A stretch of 39,032 nucleotides of DNA from JBHYGK01 sp051859045 (lineage in GTDB: Bacteria > Pseudomonadota > Gammaproteobacteria > Xanthomonadales > Xanthomonadaceae), in the NCBI GenBank assembly GCA_051859045.1, contig JBHYGK010000025.1:1-39032 (forward strand), given 5' to 3'. A program made the translations under genes and the position numbers. The notes beneath the pieces were generated by a model. The model saw nothing but the letters and a program-made list of their open reading frames with translations, was not told where the DNA came from and searched no databases. Each line of letters opens with the position of its first letter. Positions within the stretch are counted from its first letter, which is position 1. Below are positions 29,104 through 36,942 of this stretch, one piece after another.

Positions 29104-31230
29104 TCACTCCACGCGGCGCAGGGTGCGCGTCGCCGCGTCCAGCGTGAACGCCGCCACCGTGCGCTCGGCCGCCGCGCGCGCCGGCGTGGCGCTCAGGTCC
29201 TCGCGGCACAGCGCCTCGGGCAGCTCGAGGAAGCGAACGTCCATCGCGTCGGCGCGGGCCTCGAGCACGCCCACGCCGTGGCGCCCGGTCTGGGCGTAGC
29301 GCAGGCCCTCGAAGCCCGCCATCACCAGCGCATCCAGGTGCTCCACCATCCGCGCGCCGGCCCCGCCGGTGTCGTCGGCCGCGCCTTCGCCGAGGCTCGC
29401 GGCGAGGATGCTGCGGATCGTCGTGGACGACACCGCGGGCGTCGTGAACTCCACCGTGCGCGGCGCGTGCTGGGTGGCGAAGCCGGCGTGGATGTCGCCC
29501 GACAGCAGCACCGCGCCGCCCGCGGGCTCGAACACCCGCCGCACCAGCGCCTCGCGCTCCACCGGGAAGCCGTCCCAGTGGTCGACGTTGAGCAGAAAGG
29601 TGCGCGCCAGCGCCGGCGGCGCCTGGATCTCCGGGCGCGCGAGGTCGAGCACGATCGAGGTGAAGCTGACCGAGCTCGCGACCAGCGTCCAGCGCGCCGG
29701 CGAGCGCGCCAGCGCGTCCGCCAGCCACGCCGACTGCGCGGCGCCGAGCGCGCTGGGCTGGCCCTGCGCGGCGCGCACGCCGGCCAGCAGGTCGTAGGCG
29801 TCCTTGACCACGAAGTAGCGCGCGCCCACCGAGCCGAACAGCCGGGTCTTGCCGATCGCCAGCCAGGGCAGGCCGCGGCCGTCGATGTCCGCCGGCAGGG
29901 TCACCCGCAGCGTGGCCGGCGCGGCGGCGTTGAAGCCGTCCACCAGCGGGCCCAGCGCGGCCAGGGCGAGCGGGCCGCGCGCCAGCAGCTGCGCGCGCCG
30001 CAGCGCGTCGGCCTCGTCGCGGCCCTCGGCGCGGTAGGCGCTGGCGATGGCCTGGGTCACCGCCGGGCGCAGGCCGGCGTGGCGCTCCAGCCCGAGGTCG
30101 AGGTAGGGCATCAGGCGGCCCAGCACGGCCTCGACGTCGAGGCCCAGCGGCCCGGCCACCGCGCGCAGCGCCGGCTCGTCGACGGCCAGCGCGCCGGGGA
30201 AGGCGTCCTCCGGCACCAGGTGGTCCGGGCGGTGGCTGCGGTAGTCGGTCAGCAGCAGGCTCAGCTGGCGGCCCCAGTCGAGCTGGCGCCACAGGCGCAG
30301 GCGCGGGAACAGGCCCTCGCGGCCCGGGCCGGCCTCGTCGTCCACCAGGTCCACCGGCATGTACTCGAGGTAGGCCTGCTCGGCGTGGTGGCGGCGGGTG
30401 GCGTCGTGCTCGTCCTCGCGGCCGTCGTGGTAGGTGCCCGCGTCGCCCCAGCAGTCGTCGCTGAACTCGTGGTCGTCCCAGATCGCGGCCAGCGGCGCGC
30501 GCTCCAGCAGCTGCTGCAGCACCGGGTCGGTGCGTACGGTGCGGTGCAGCTGGCGGTAGTTCGAGAGGCTGCGCGCGGCGAAGAAGCGCGCCTCGGGCGT
30601 GCCCAGCGGCAGCGCGCCGGCCTCGTCCTCGAACGCGACCGCGCGCGCGCCCTCGCGGCTCTGGAAGCCGGGATCGCCGGCGGTCTCGTAGATGAAGTCG
30701 CCGAGGTGCAGCAGCAGGTCCGGCGGGTCGTCGAGCAGCGGCAGCAGGGTGTTGTAGTAGCGCCCGCCGTAGTCCTGGCAGCTGAGGAAGGCGATGCGCA
30801 CCGGCACGTCGTCCTCCGCCGCCGGCGCGGTGCGGGTACGGCCGTGCGGCGAGCACACGCGCAGGTCGCCGCGCTCGAGCACGAAGCGGTAGTGCCACGC
30901 GCGGCCCGGCGCGAGGCCGGTGACGCGGGCGCGCACGCAATGGTCGCGATCGGCCTCGACCGCCAGCACGCGCTCGACGACCAGCGTCTCGAACGACGGG
31001 TCGGGCGAGACCTGCAGCAGCAGCGCGCCTGCGCCGGGGCAGCGCGTCCACAGCAGCACGCGGTCGGGGCGCGGGTCGCCCGAGGCCACCGACTGCGGGA
31101 AGGCGGCGCGGTCGATCGCGGGCGCGGCCGCGCCGGTGGACGCGAGCGCGCGCGAGGGCGCGGGCAGCGCGAGCGCGGCGACGGCGAGGGTGGCGTTGCG
31201 CAGGAAGCGGCGGCGGTCGAGCGGCGGCAT
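29104..31230 (-). CDS. phoD: Tat-exported PhoD-family phosphatase/phosphodiesterase
   Basis: A 708-residue secreted metallophosphatase. The N-terminus MPPLDRRRFLRNATLAVAALALP is a twin-arginine signal (RRRFLRN). Family motifs follow in order: ASGDPRPDRVLLWTR, FLSCQDYGGRYYN, LLLHLGDFIYE, WDDHEFSDDCWGD, LLTDYRSHRPD and LLSGDIHAGFAT, which supply the Fe/Ca-type metal site of PhoD. The enzyme should release phosphate from esters outside the cytoplasm. It is longer than Bacillus PhoD, with an insert of about 150 residues after DYRSHRPD. The start is the ATG at 31230, just before the Tat motif. It is divergent from a TonB-dependent receptor; a Pho-box-like repeat lies 45 bp upstream of the ATG. Confidence 0.9.
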   Translation of the reverse strand: MPPLDRRRFLRNATLAVAALALPAPSRALASTGAAAPAIDRAAFPQSVASGDPRPDRVLLWTRCPGAGALLLQVSPDPSFETLVVERVLAVEADRDHCVRARVTGLAPGRAWHYRFVLERGDLRVCSPHGRTRTAPAAEDDVPVRIAFLSCQDYGGRYYNTLLPLLDDPPDLLLHLGDFIYETAGDPGFQSREGARAVAFEDEAGALPLGTPEARFFAARSLSNYRQLHRTVRTDPVLQQLLERAPLAAIWDDHEFSDDCWGDAGTYHDGREDEHDATRRHHAEQAYLEYMPVDLVDDEAGPGREGLFPRLRLWRQLDWGRQLSLLLTDYRSHRPDHLVPEDAFPGALAVDEPALRAVAGPLGLDVEAVLGRLMPYLDLGLERHAGLRPAVTQAIASAYRAEGRDEADALRRAQLLARGPLALAALGPLVDGFNAAAPATLRVTLPADIDGRGLPWLAIGKTRLFGSVGARYFVVKDAYDLLAGVRAAQGQPSALGAAQSAWLADALARSPARWTLVASSVSFTSIVLDLARPEIQAPPALARTFLLNVDHWDGFPVEREALVRRVFEPAGGAVLLSGDIHAGFATQHAPRTVEFTTPAVSSTTIRSILAASLGEGAADDTGGAGARMVEHLDALVMAGFEGLRYAQTGRHGVGVLEARADAMDVRFLELPEALCREDLSATPARAAAERTVAAFTLDAATRTLRRVE

Positions 31231-31274
31231 GCGGGCGTCCGTGGGGCGGGAAGCCGACGTGTATCGCCGAGCGC

Positions 31275-31291
31275 GATGACGCGCGGATGAC
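31275..31291 (-). promoter_or_regulatory. Pho-box-like direct repeat upstream of phoD
   Basis: On the minus strand GTCATC occurs twice, starting 11 bp apart (31291-31286 and 31280-31275). This is the spacing of PhoB half-sites (CTGTCAT, period 11). Extended half-sites ACGTCAT and GCGTCAT match the consensus at five of seven positions. A -10-like GATACA lies 10 nt past the second half-site (31265-31260), as in E. coli phoA. Suggests PhoB control; not proof. Confidence 0.4.
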
Positions 31292-31423
31292 GTCGCGCGC
31301 CGTCGTCGTGGCGACGCATCCGCGTCACCGCGATGCAACCTCGCGCGGCCACGGTGCGCTGCTCGCGACGGCGCCCCTCGCCGCCGCGCCCACGCCCCCA
31401 GACACCTCGCCGAAGGATCGCCG

Positions 31424-33733
31424 ATGAACCGCACCTCCGCCCCGCCGCGCCGCCGCGCCCTCGTCCTCGCCACGGCCGTCGCGCTCGCCTCTCCGCTGGC
31501 CTGCGCCCAGTCGGCGTCCACGCAGCCCGAGGCCACCGAGCTCGACGCCATCACCGTGACCGCGCAGAAGCGCGACCAGCAGATCCAGGACGTGCCGATC
31601 GCCATCAGCGCGCTCGACGCCGACGCGCTCGACGCGCTCAACATCACCGGCTTCGAAAGCCTGTCGGGCTACGTGCCCGGCCTGCAGACCCAGGTGCAGA
31701 GCCCGAACAACCCCGGCTTCGTGATCCGCGGCATCACCTCGGACTCCGGCGACAGCCAGGTGGAGCCGCGCGTGTCGGTGTACCAGGACGGCGTCAGCCT
31801 CTCGCGCTCGCGTGGCGCGGTGGTGGAGTTCTTCGACCTCGAGCGCATCGAGGTGCTGCGCGGCCCGCAGGGCACCCTGTTCGGCCGCGCCGCCCAGGTG
31901 GGCGCGGTGCACCTGATCCAGGCCAAGGCCGAGGACGCGTTCTCGGCGCGCGTGCGCGTGGGTGCCGGCACCGACAGCGAGCGCTACCTCGACGGCTTCC
32001 TCAACGCGCCGATCGTCGACGGCGTGCTCGCCGCGCGCCTGGCGGTGTTCTCGCAGGAGCGCGACGGCAGCATCGAGAACCTCGCCGGCGGCACCCTCAA
32101 CGGCCGCGACACCAACGCCGCCCGCCTCAGCCTGCGCCTGCAGGCCGGCGACGACGCCACCTTCGACCTGATCCTCAACCACCAGCAGGACGACGGCCCG
32201 GGCACGGCCTTCCGCTCCGCGGCGATCCCCGACCGCACCGGCAACACCAGCCCGTTCGGCACCGCCCAGCTCAACCGCGGCACCGCCCTCGGCCTCGACC
32301 GCGAGGTGCAGGGCGCCACGCTGCTGGGCGAGATCGCGCTCAACGACGCCTGGAGCCTGAGCACGATCAGCGGCTGGCGCCGCTTCGACAGCCTCGAGCA
32401 GTTCGACGCCGATGGCTCGCAGGTCTACGCGCTGGAGTTCGCCGAGGACGCGCTGGGCCGCCAGGCCAGCCAGGAGGTCCGGTTCAACTTCGATGGCGGC
32501 GAGGGCTTCACCGGCTTCCTCGGCGCCTCGTGGTTCAACGAGGAGGGCTCGCAGCGCGTGCCCTTCAGCACCGACGAGCGCAGCTTCTTCGCGCTGGTCT
32601 CGCCGCTGCTGGCGGGCTTCGGCGTGCCGACCATCCCGCTGCTCAACCCCGACGGCACCCCGAACACGTCGTTCGGCACCAACCCGCTCACCAACACCCC
32701 GCTCAAGCCGCTGCACGGCGAGGTCTACACCAACTTCGGCGAGGTCGAAGCCTTCGAGCTGTTCGCCGATGGCACCTGGGCGCTCACCGACGCCACCTCG
32801 CTCACGCTCGGCCTGCGCGGCAGCCGCGAGGACGTCAGCAACGGCTACGAGGCCGGCCTGCTCGGCACGCCCAGCAGCCTGACCGTGCTCGGCCTCTCGG
32901 GCAGCCCGACCGGCGCGATCCTGTTCGCCCCGACCGCGGGCCGGGTGGAGGGCGGCGATCGCTTCGACGCGCTGGTCGGCCGCGCGGTGCTGGCGCACGC
33001 CTTCTCCGACACGCTCGACGGCTACGCCAGCGTCGCCCGCGGCCGCCGCCCGGACGTGGTGCAGGTGGACGGCACGGGCACCGAGGTGCTGCCGGCGGAG
33101 GTGGTGTGGAGCTACGAGATCGGCCTGAAGGGCGGCGACCGCGACTTCCGCTACGACGTGGCCGCGTTCTACTACGACTACTCCGACTTCCAGGCCCAGG
33201 TCGAGAACCCCAACGCGCCGCCGTTCTTCATCGCCACCAACGCCGGCAACGCCCATGCGCTGGGCCTCGAGCTGAGCCTCGACGGCGAGCTGGCCGACGG
33301 CCTGCGCGCGTTCTTCAACTACGGCTACATCGGCGCGCGCTTCAACGCCCTCGACGACGACGGCAACCCGCAGCAGCTCGCCGGCAACCGCTTCCGCCTG
33401 ACCCCGGACCACACCGCGGCGCTGGGCCTCGACTGGCGCGTGGACCTCGCCGGCGGCACGTTCTACCTGCGCCCCAGCGCGACCTGGCGCTCGAAGGTGT
33501 TCTTCGAGGACGCCAACCAGCCGGGCATCGAGCAGGGCGCCTACGCGCTGGTGAACCTCAACCTGGGCTGGCGCTTCGGCCAGGGCCGCTACGACATCGG
33601 CCTGTACGCCAACAACCTGCTCGACGAGGACTACCTGATCGACGCGGGCAACACCGGCGCGCTGTTCGGCATCCCGACCTTCGTGGCCGGCTCGCCGCGC
33701 CAGGCCGGCGTGCGCTTCTCGGCGACCTTCTGA
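31424..33733 (+). CDS. TonB-dependent outer-membrane receptor
   Basis: A 769-residue receptor. The signal peptide ends near SPLACAQ (about residue 28). A TonB-box-like DAITVTAQKRDQQIQDVPIAIS starts the plug (about 40-165), which contains VPGLQTQ, VYQDGVSLSRSRG and LERIEVLRGPQGTLFGR. The 22-strand barrel follows and ends in aromatic Phe (GVRFSATF), the BAM signal. The substrate is unknown. The family resembles the sphingomonad/xanthomonad FecA-like receptors; the divergent phoD and a shared 193-bp promoter region suggest a phosphorylated or phosphate-starvation-related ligand, which is inference. It is unlikely to be a siderophore receptor on context alone, since no iron genes are near. Confidence 0.93.
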   Translation: MNRTSAPPRRRALVLATAVALASPLACAQSASTQPEATELDAITVTAQKRDQQIQDVPIAISALDADALDALNITGFESLSGYVPGLQTQVQSPNNPGFVIRGITSDSGDSQVEPRVSVYQDGVSLSRSRGAVVEFFDLERIEVLRGPQGTLFGRAAQVGAVHLIQAKAEDAFSARVRVGAGTDSERYLDGFLNAPIVDGVLAARLAVFSQERDGSIENLAGGTLNGRDTNAARLSLRLQAGDDATFDLILNHQQDDGPGTAFRSAAIPDRTGNTSPFGTAQLNRGTALGLDREVQGATLLGEIALNDAWSLSTISGWRRFDSLEQFDADGSQVYALEFAEDALGRQASQEVRFNFDGGEGFTGFLGASWFNEEGSQRVPFSTDERSFFALVSPLLAGFGVPTIPLLNPDGTPNTSFGTNPLTNTPLKPLHGEVYTNFGEVEAFELFADGTWALTDATSLTLGLRGSREDVSNGYEAGLLGTPSSLTVLGLSGSPTGAILFAPTAGRVEGGDRFDALVGRAVLAHAFSDTLDGYASVARGRRPDVVQVDGTGTEVLPAEVVWSYEIGLKGGDRDFRYDVAAFYYDYSDFQAQVENPNAPPFFIATNAGNAHALGLELSLDGELADGLRAFFNYGYIGARFNALDDDGNPQQLAGNRFRLTPDHTAALGLDWRVDLAGGTFYLRPSATWRSKVFFEDANQPGIEQGAYALVNLNLGWRFGQGRYDIGLYANNLLDEDYLIDAGNTGALFGIPTFVAGSPRQAGVRFSATF

Positions 33734-33759
33734 GGCCGGGCGGGAGGACGCCCGCGGCC
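33734..33759 (+). terminator. Hairpin after the TonB-dependent receptor gene
   Basis: GGGCG (33738-33742) pairs with CGCCC (33749-33753), and the outer GGCC (33734-33737) with GGCC (33756-33759) after a 2-nt bulge. It begins immediately after the stop codon. Confidence 0.45.
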
Positions 33760-33768
33760 ATGGCGCGC

Positions 33769-33774
33769 TAGGAT
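33769..33774 (+). promoter_or_regulatory. TAGGAT: -10 element or Shine-Dalgarno of the DUF2237 gene
   Basis: TAGGAT lies 6 bp before the ATG. As a -10 it would start transcription at or next to the ATG (leaderless mRNA); alternatively its AGGA is a Shine-Dalgarno with 7-nt spacing. The same TAGGAT appears upstream of the CHAD gene, at promoter distance. Confidence 0.35.
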
Positions 33775-33780
33775 GCCGCC

Positions 33781-34176
33781 ATGGCCGACGCCTCCCGCGA
33801 TCCCCGCGAGCCCGCCGAGCGCAACGTGCTCGGCGGCGCCCTCGCCACCTGCTCCACCGCGCCGATGACCGGCTGGCACCGCGACGGCTGCTGCCGCAGC
33901 GGCCCCGACGACGTCGGCCGGCACCACGTCTGCGCGGTGATGGACGCGCGCTTCCTGGCCTTCAGCGCCGCGCGCGGCAACGACCTCATGACGCCCCGCC
34001 CGGCCTGGGGCTTCCCCGGGCTGGTGCCCGGCGACCGCTGGTGCCTGTGCGCCAGCCGCTGGGCCGAGGCCGACGCGGCCGGCGTGGCGCCGCGGGTCGT
34101 GCTCGAGGCCACCCATGCCCGCGCGCTCGAGGTGGTGTCGCTGGCCCGGCTGCAGGCCCACGCCGCAGGGGACTGA
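33781..34176 (+). CDS. DUF2237 family protein
   Basis: A 131-residue cytoplasmic protein that is almost entirely the DUF2237 domain. It has NVLGGALATCSTAPMTGWHRDGCC (15-38), DVGRHHVCAVM, FSAARGNDLMTPRP, WGFPGLVPGDRWCLCASRW and VVLEATHARALEVVSLARL. Conserved Cys/His residues (CS, DGCC, HHVC, WCLC) hint at metal or redox chemistry, but no function is established for the family. It lies 47 bp after the TonB receptor stop with a hairpin between, so it probably has its own start signal (see 33769-33774). Confidence 0.9.
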   Translation: MADASRDPREPAERNVLGGALATCSTAPMTGWHRDGCCRSGPDDVGRHHVCAVMDARFLAFSAARGNDLMTPRPAWGFPGLVPGDRWCLCASRWAEADAAGVAPRVVLEATHARALEVVSLARLQAHAAGD

Positions 34177-34183
34177 CGGGCAC

Positions 34184-34281
34184 GCGCCCGCGCAGGGCGG
34201 TGTGGCCGCGGGAAACGGAACGGGCCCGCGCAAGGCGGTGCCGCCGCGATGAACGGAACGGGCCCGCGCAAGGCGGGCCCG
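34184..34281. repeat. 38-bp tandem repeat, about 2.6 copies
   Basis: Units start at 34184, 34222 and 34260 (the last truncated at 34281). The core GGGCCCGCGCAAGGCGG is intact in units 2 and 3 and slightly diverged in unit 1; AACGGAAC closes units 1 and 2. The third unit forms the perfect hairpin listed at 34259-34281. It lies between the convergent DUF2237 and OmpW-like genes. Likely a terminator region duplicated by slippage. Confidence 0.75.
34259..34281. terminator. Bidirectional hairpin inside the tandem repeat
   Basis: CGGGCCCGC (34259-34267) and GCGGGCCCG (34273-34281) form a perfect 9-bp stem with loop GCAAG, between the DUF2237 stop (34176) and the OmpW-like stop (34324). No T-tract. 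Confidence 0.6.
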
Positions 34282-34323
34282 TGTGCTGCCGCCGGGGCGG
34301 CGGGTAGGTTCAGCCGGCGCGGG

Positions 34324-34935
34324 TCAGAAGCGCACGCCCAGCGACGCGCCCACGACCCAGGGATCGACCGCCACGGTGCCGATCGCGGCGCCGTCGAGCG
34401 TCAGCTCCGACGACCAGTCGAGGTAGCGCGCGTCCAGCCGGGCGAACACGCGCTCGCCCATCAGGAAGTCCACGCCGGCCGTGGCCATCGCGCCCTCGCC
34501 GGTCTCCACGCCGAGGCGGGTGCCGGCCAGCGGGCCGGTGGTGCTCTCGCCGTCGACGTTGGTGTGGTGGTAGCCGAGGCCCACGAAGGGGCGGAACGAC
34601 TCGCCGGCGTCGAAGTAGTACTGCGCGCTCAGCGCGACGGGCTGGTGGCGGAGGCCGGCGGCCTGCAGGCCGTCGAGGCTGACGGTGTGGCTGTAACGGT
34701 CCAGCGCGCCCCAGAGCTCGACGCCCAGGCCGGCGTCGTTGATCCAGGCCAGGCCGAGGGTCGCGGCGCCGTCGCCGTCGATGGCGCTCTCGAACGCCCC
34801 GCCCGCGACGGGGCCCGGGGCCGAGCGCGGGTCGAGCTGCGACCAGCCGCCGGTGACCTGGAAGCCGCTCGCACCGGCGTGGCCGGCGGCGGCGAGGGAG
34901 GCGAGGGCGAGGGTGCTGATGGCGAGGATCTTCAT
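34324..34935 (-). CDS. OmpW-like outer-membrane beta-barrel (paralog 1)
   Basis: A 203-residue precursor: signal peptide MKILAISTLALASLAAAGHAGA, then an eight-stranded barrel pattern ending in GASLGVRF with the C-terminal Phe BAM signal. OmpW-family features are LGVELWGAL, QYYFDAGESFRPFVGLGYHHT, GVDFLMGERVFARLDARYLDW and VDPWVVGASLGVRF. OmpW proteins form narrow channels for small hydrophobic molecules; the substrate is unknown here. AGGAG with a 7-nt spacer supports the ATG at 34935 over the in-frame extension to 35067. Two related barrels lie at 36131-36790 and 36943-37566. Confidence 0.85.
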   Translation of the reverse strand: MKILAISTLALASLAAAGHAGASGFQVTGGWSQLDPRSAPGPVAGGAFESAIDGDGAATLGLAWINDAGLGVELWGALDRYSHTVSLDGLQAAGLRHQPVALSAQYYFDAGESFRPFVGLGYHHTNVDGESTTGPLAGTRLGVETGEGAMATAGVDFLMGERVFARLDARYLDWSSELTLDGAAIGTVAVDPWVVGASLGVRF

Positions 34936-35139
34936 GGCGGTGCTCCTGCATGTGTGCGCCGGGCGGGGGGTGGCCGCGGCGCCCCGTCGAAGGGAGGTCG
35001 ACCTTGGCCCCCGGGCGGTGAACCCGCCCTGTCCCGTCCGTGAGGCCGGGGTGAAACGCAAGCCCATGAATTCACGGGGGTTTCAGGCGGGCGGGCGGTG
35101 TCACGCGGGCGAGGTGGCAAGCCCCCCCGGGGGGCGGGC

Positions 35140-35145
35140 TAGGAT
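35140..35145 (+). promoter_or_regulatory. Putative -10 element (TAGGAT) for the CHAD gene
   Basis: It lies 23 bp before the GTG start, just after the palindrome CCCCCCGGGGGG (about 35125-35136). No clear -35. Confidence 0.4.
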
Positions 35146-35157
35146 CGGGCGGTCCCC

Positions 35158-35162
35158 AGGAG
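35158..35162 (+). promoter_or_regulatory. Shine-Dalgarno AGGAG deciding the GTG start of the CHAD gene
   Basis: AGGAG ends 6 nt before the GTG at 35169. No ATG in the same frame is similarly placed, so GTG is the supported start. Confidence 0.6.
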
Positions 35163-35168
35163 TGCCCC

Positions 35169-36161
35169 GTGTCGCCCAGCAAGCCCACTTCCGACGGCGC
35201 CGAGCCCCTCGCCGCCGAGCCGTCCGCGGTCCCGCCCGGCGAGGTCCTCGCGCGTCGCGCGACCCGCGCGCTGGACGAAGCGCTGGCCGACCTCGCCCTG
35301 GGCGGCAGCGCCCGCCACCGCGGCGTGCACCAGGCCCGCAAGGCCATCCGCCGCGCCCGCGCGGCGCTGCGGCTGGGCGGCGCCGCGATCGGTCCCGGCC
35401 TCGGCTGGCTGGACCGCCGCCTGGCCCGCATCGGGCGCTCGCTGTCGCCGCTGCGCGATGCGCAGGCGCTGGTCGAAGCCGTGCAGCGGGCCCGCCGCGA
35501 GGACGCCGAGGCCGGCGGCGAGGCCGCGCTGGTGCTGGCGCGCGCCGAACGCGCCGCGGCCGCGCGCCGCGCCCGCGTGGCCAAGGCCGCGCTGGCCGAG
35601 GATCCCGGCCTGCAGGGGCATCGCGACCAGCTGCGCCTGCTGCGCGCGGCGCTGGCCGGCCTCGCGTGGGAGCGGGTGGACGCCGACGGGCTCGCGCGGG
35701 AGATCGCCACCGCGCGCGACGCGGCCGCGCAGGCCTGGGCGCGGGCGAAGGCCCGCGACCGCGACGAGGACTGGCATCGCTGGCGCCGCCGCTCGCGCTG
35801 GCTGGCGCAGCAGCGCTCGCACCTGAAGGAGGCCGCGCCGCCGCTGGCCAAGGGCCTGGGCGGGCATGCCGAACGCGCCGCGCTGCTGGGCGAGGCGCAG
35901 GACTACGTGCTGTTGAAGGAGGCCTGCGGCAAGCGCTCGCCGTTCGCGAAGGCCGACCGGGCCGCGCTGCTGGCCCTGGCCCTGGAGGCGCTGGCGCGCC
36001 TGCGCGCCCGGGCCGAGGCGCCCGCCGAGGCGAAGCGCGAGGACGACGGCCCGGCCGTGGTCCCGGTGGCGCCGGAGGCGACCGCGGCGGCAACGCGACC
36101 GCCGGCACGCGCCGGCGGTCGCGGTCGATCTCAGAAGACCAGGCCGACCGACAGGCCGTAG
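35169..36161 (+). CDS. CHAD-domain protein running into the neighbouring gene
   Basis: A 330-residue, Arg/Ala-rich helical protein. The CHAD signature (conserved histidines and basic residues that bind polyphosphate) is seen in HRGVHQARKAIRRARAALRL (about residues 50-69), LSPLRDAQALVEAV (97-110), DEDWHRWRRRSRWLAQQRSHLKEA (about 197-220) and LLGEAQDYVLLKEA. CHAD proteins associate with polyphosphate granules. The start is GTG 35169 with AGGAG. The C-terminus is odd: the last 20 or so codons read through the 36095-36122 hairpin, overlap the convergent OmpW-like gene by 31 bp and end in TAG, while nearly all other genes here end in TGA before their hairpin. A recent frameshift or lost stop near the 3' end is possible. 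No CYTH domain is attached. Confidence 0.85.
   Translation: MSPSKPTSDGAEPLAAEPSAVPPGEVLARRATRALDEALADLALGGSARHRGVHQARKAIRRARAALRLGGAAIGPGLGWLDRRLARIGRSLSPLRDAQALVEAVQRARREDAEAGGEAALVLARAERAAAARRARVAKAALAEDPGLQGHRDQLRLLRAALAGLAWERVDADGLAREIATARDAAAQAWARAKARDRDEDWHRWRRRSRWLAQQRSHLKEAAPPLAKGLGGHAERAALLGEAQDYVLLKEACGKRSPFAKADRAALLALALEALARLRARAEAPAEAKREDDGPAVVPVAPEATAAATRPPARAGGRGRSQKTRPTDRP
36095..36122. terminator. 12-bp-stem hairpin, copy A
   Basis: GCGACCGCCGGC (36095-36106), loop ACGC, GCCGGCGGTCGC (36111-36122), a perfect stem. It follows the OmpW-like gene ending at 36131 (minus strand) and lies within the CHAD coding tail. The identical stem occurs at 36907-36934. Confidence 0.7.
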
Positions 36162-36790
36162 ACGATCGGGTCCACGTCGACGCTGCCGACGAGCACGCCG
36201 CCCGGCAGGGCGCCGGCCATGCCGGTCGGCTGCGGGCCGGCCGAGCCGGCCAGGTGCACGTCGCTCGACCAGTCGATGTAGCGCACGTCGGCGCGCACGA
36301 ACACGCGCTCGGTGACCTCCCAGTCCACGCCGCCGGTGACGGTGTAGCCGGAGGGCTCCTCGAGCTCGACGAGCAGGAAGTCGTAGTCCGGCAGCGTGGT
36401 GGCGGAGACGTCCACGCGGTGGTAGCCCACGCCCACGTACGGGCGGAACTCGCCCGAGCCGAAGCGGTACAGCGCGTTGATCGACAGCGGGCGCTGGTCG
36501 ATGCGGGCGAACTCGCCCACGCCGTCGCCCAGGCTGAGGGTGTGCTCGGCGTCGCCCAGCGCGCCGTTGAGCTCGACGGCGAAGGCGTCGTTGCCGCCGA
36601 AGCGGTAGCCGACCAGGCCGGTGAGGGCGTTGGCGGTGTCGAGGCGGCTGGAGGTGCCGTCGATGTCGCCGGGCGAGGAGGACGGGTCGTAGGCGTGGAC
36701 GCCGAGGCCGCCGTAGAAGCCGCCGGCATGGGCGGTGGAGGCGCAGGCGAAGGCGATGGCCAGGGTGGCCAGGGAGGCGAGGGGCTTCAT
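36131..36790 (-). CDS. OmpW-like outer-membrane beta-barrel (paralog 2)
   Basis: A 219-residue precursor: signal peptide MKPLASLATLAIAFACASTAHA, then GGFYGGLGVHAYD and alternating barrel strands ending in VYGLSVGLVF (terminal Phe). Shared with paralog 3 are LGYRFGGNDAF-like, LYRFGSGEFRPYVGVGYHRVDVS, GVDWEVTERVFVRADVRYIDWSSDV and VDPIVYGLSVGL. It is probably a small outer-membrane channel of the OmpW/AlkL type or a related eight-stranded barrel; ligand unknown. AAGGAA lies about 11 nt before the ATG at 36790. The 3' end overlaps the CHAD gene tail on the other strand. Confidence 0.83.
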   Translation of the reverse strand: MKPLASLATLAIAFACASTAHAGGFYGGLGVHAYDPSSSPGDIDGTSSRLDTANALTGLVGYRFGGNDAFAVELNGALGDAEHTLSLGDGVGEFARIDQRPLSINALYRFGSGEFRPYVGVGYHRVDVSATTLPDYDFLLVELEEPSGYTVTGGVDWEVTERVFVRADVRYIDWSSDVHLAGSAGPQPTGMAGALPGGVLVGSVDVDPIVYGLSVGLVF

Positions 36791-36906
36791 GGGTGCTGCG
36801 TTCCTTGCGGGATGGAGGAGGGCCGGCGGCGCGTGGCGGCGGGCTGGGCAAGGAACGCTGGCGGGTGCTCGGACCGGACAGCACGCGGCATGGGCGCCGC
36901 GTCTTC

Positions 36907-36934
36907 GCGACCGCCGGCCGGTGCCGGCGGTCGC
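36907..36934. terminator. 12-bp-stem hairpin, copy B
   Basis: GCGACCGCCGGC (36907-36918), loop CGGT, GCCGGCGGTCGC (36923-36934). It follows the OmpW-like gene ending at 36943. The stem is identical to copy A; only the loop differs, which points to duplication of gene plus terminator. Confidence 0.7.
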
Positions 36935-36942
36935 GGTCGCAC

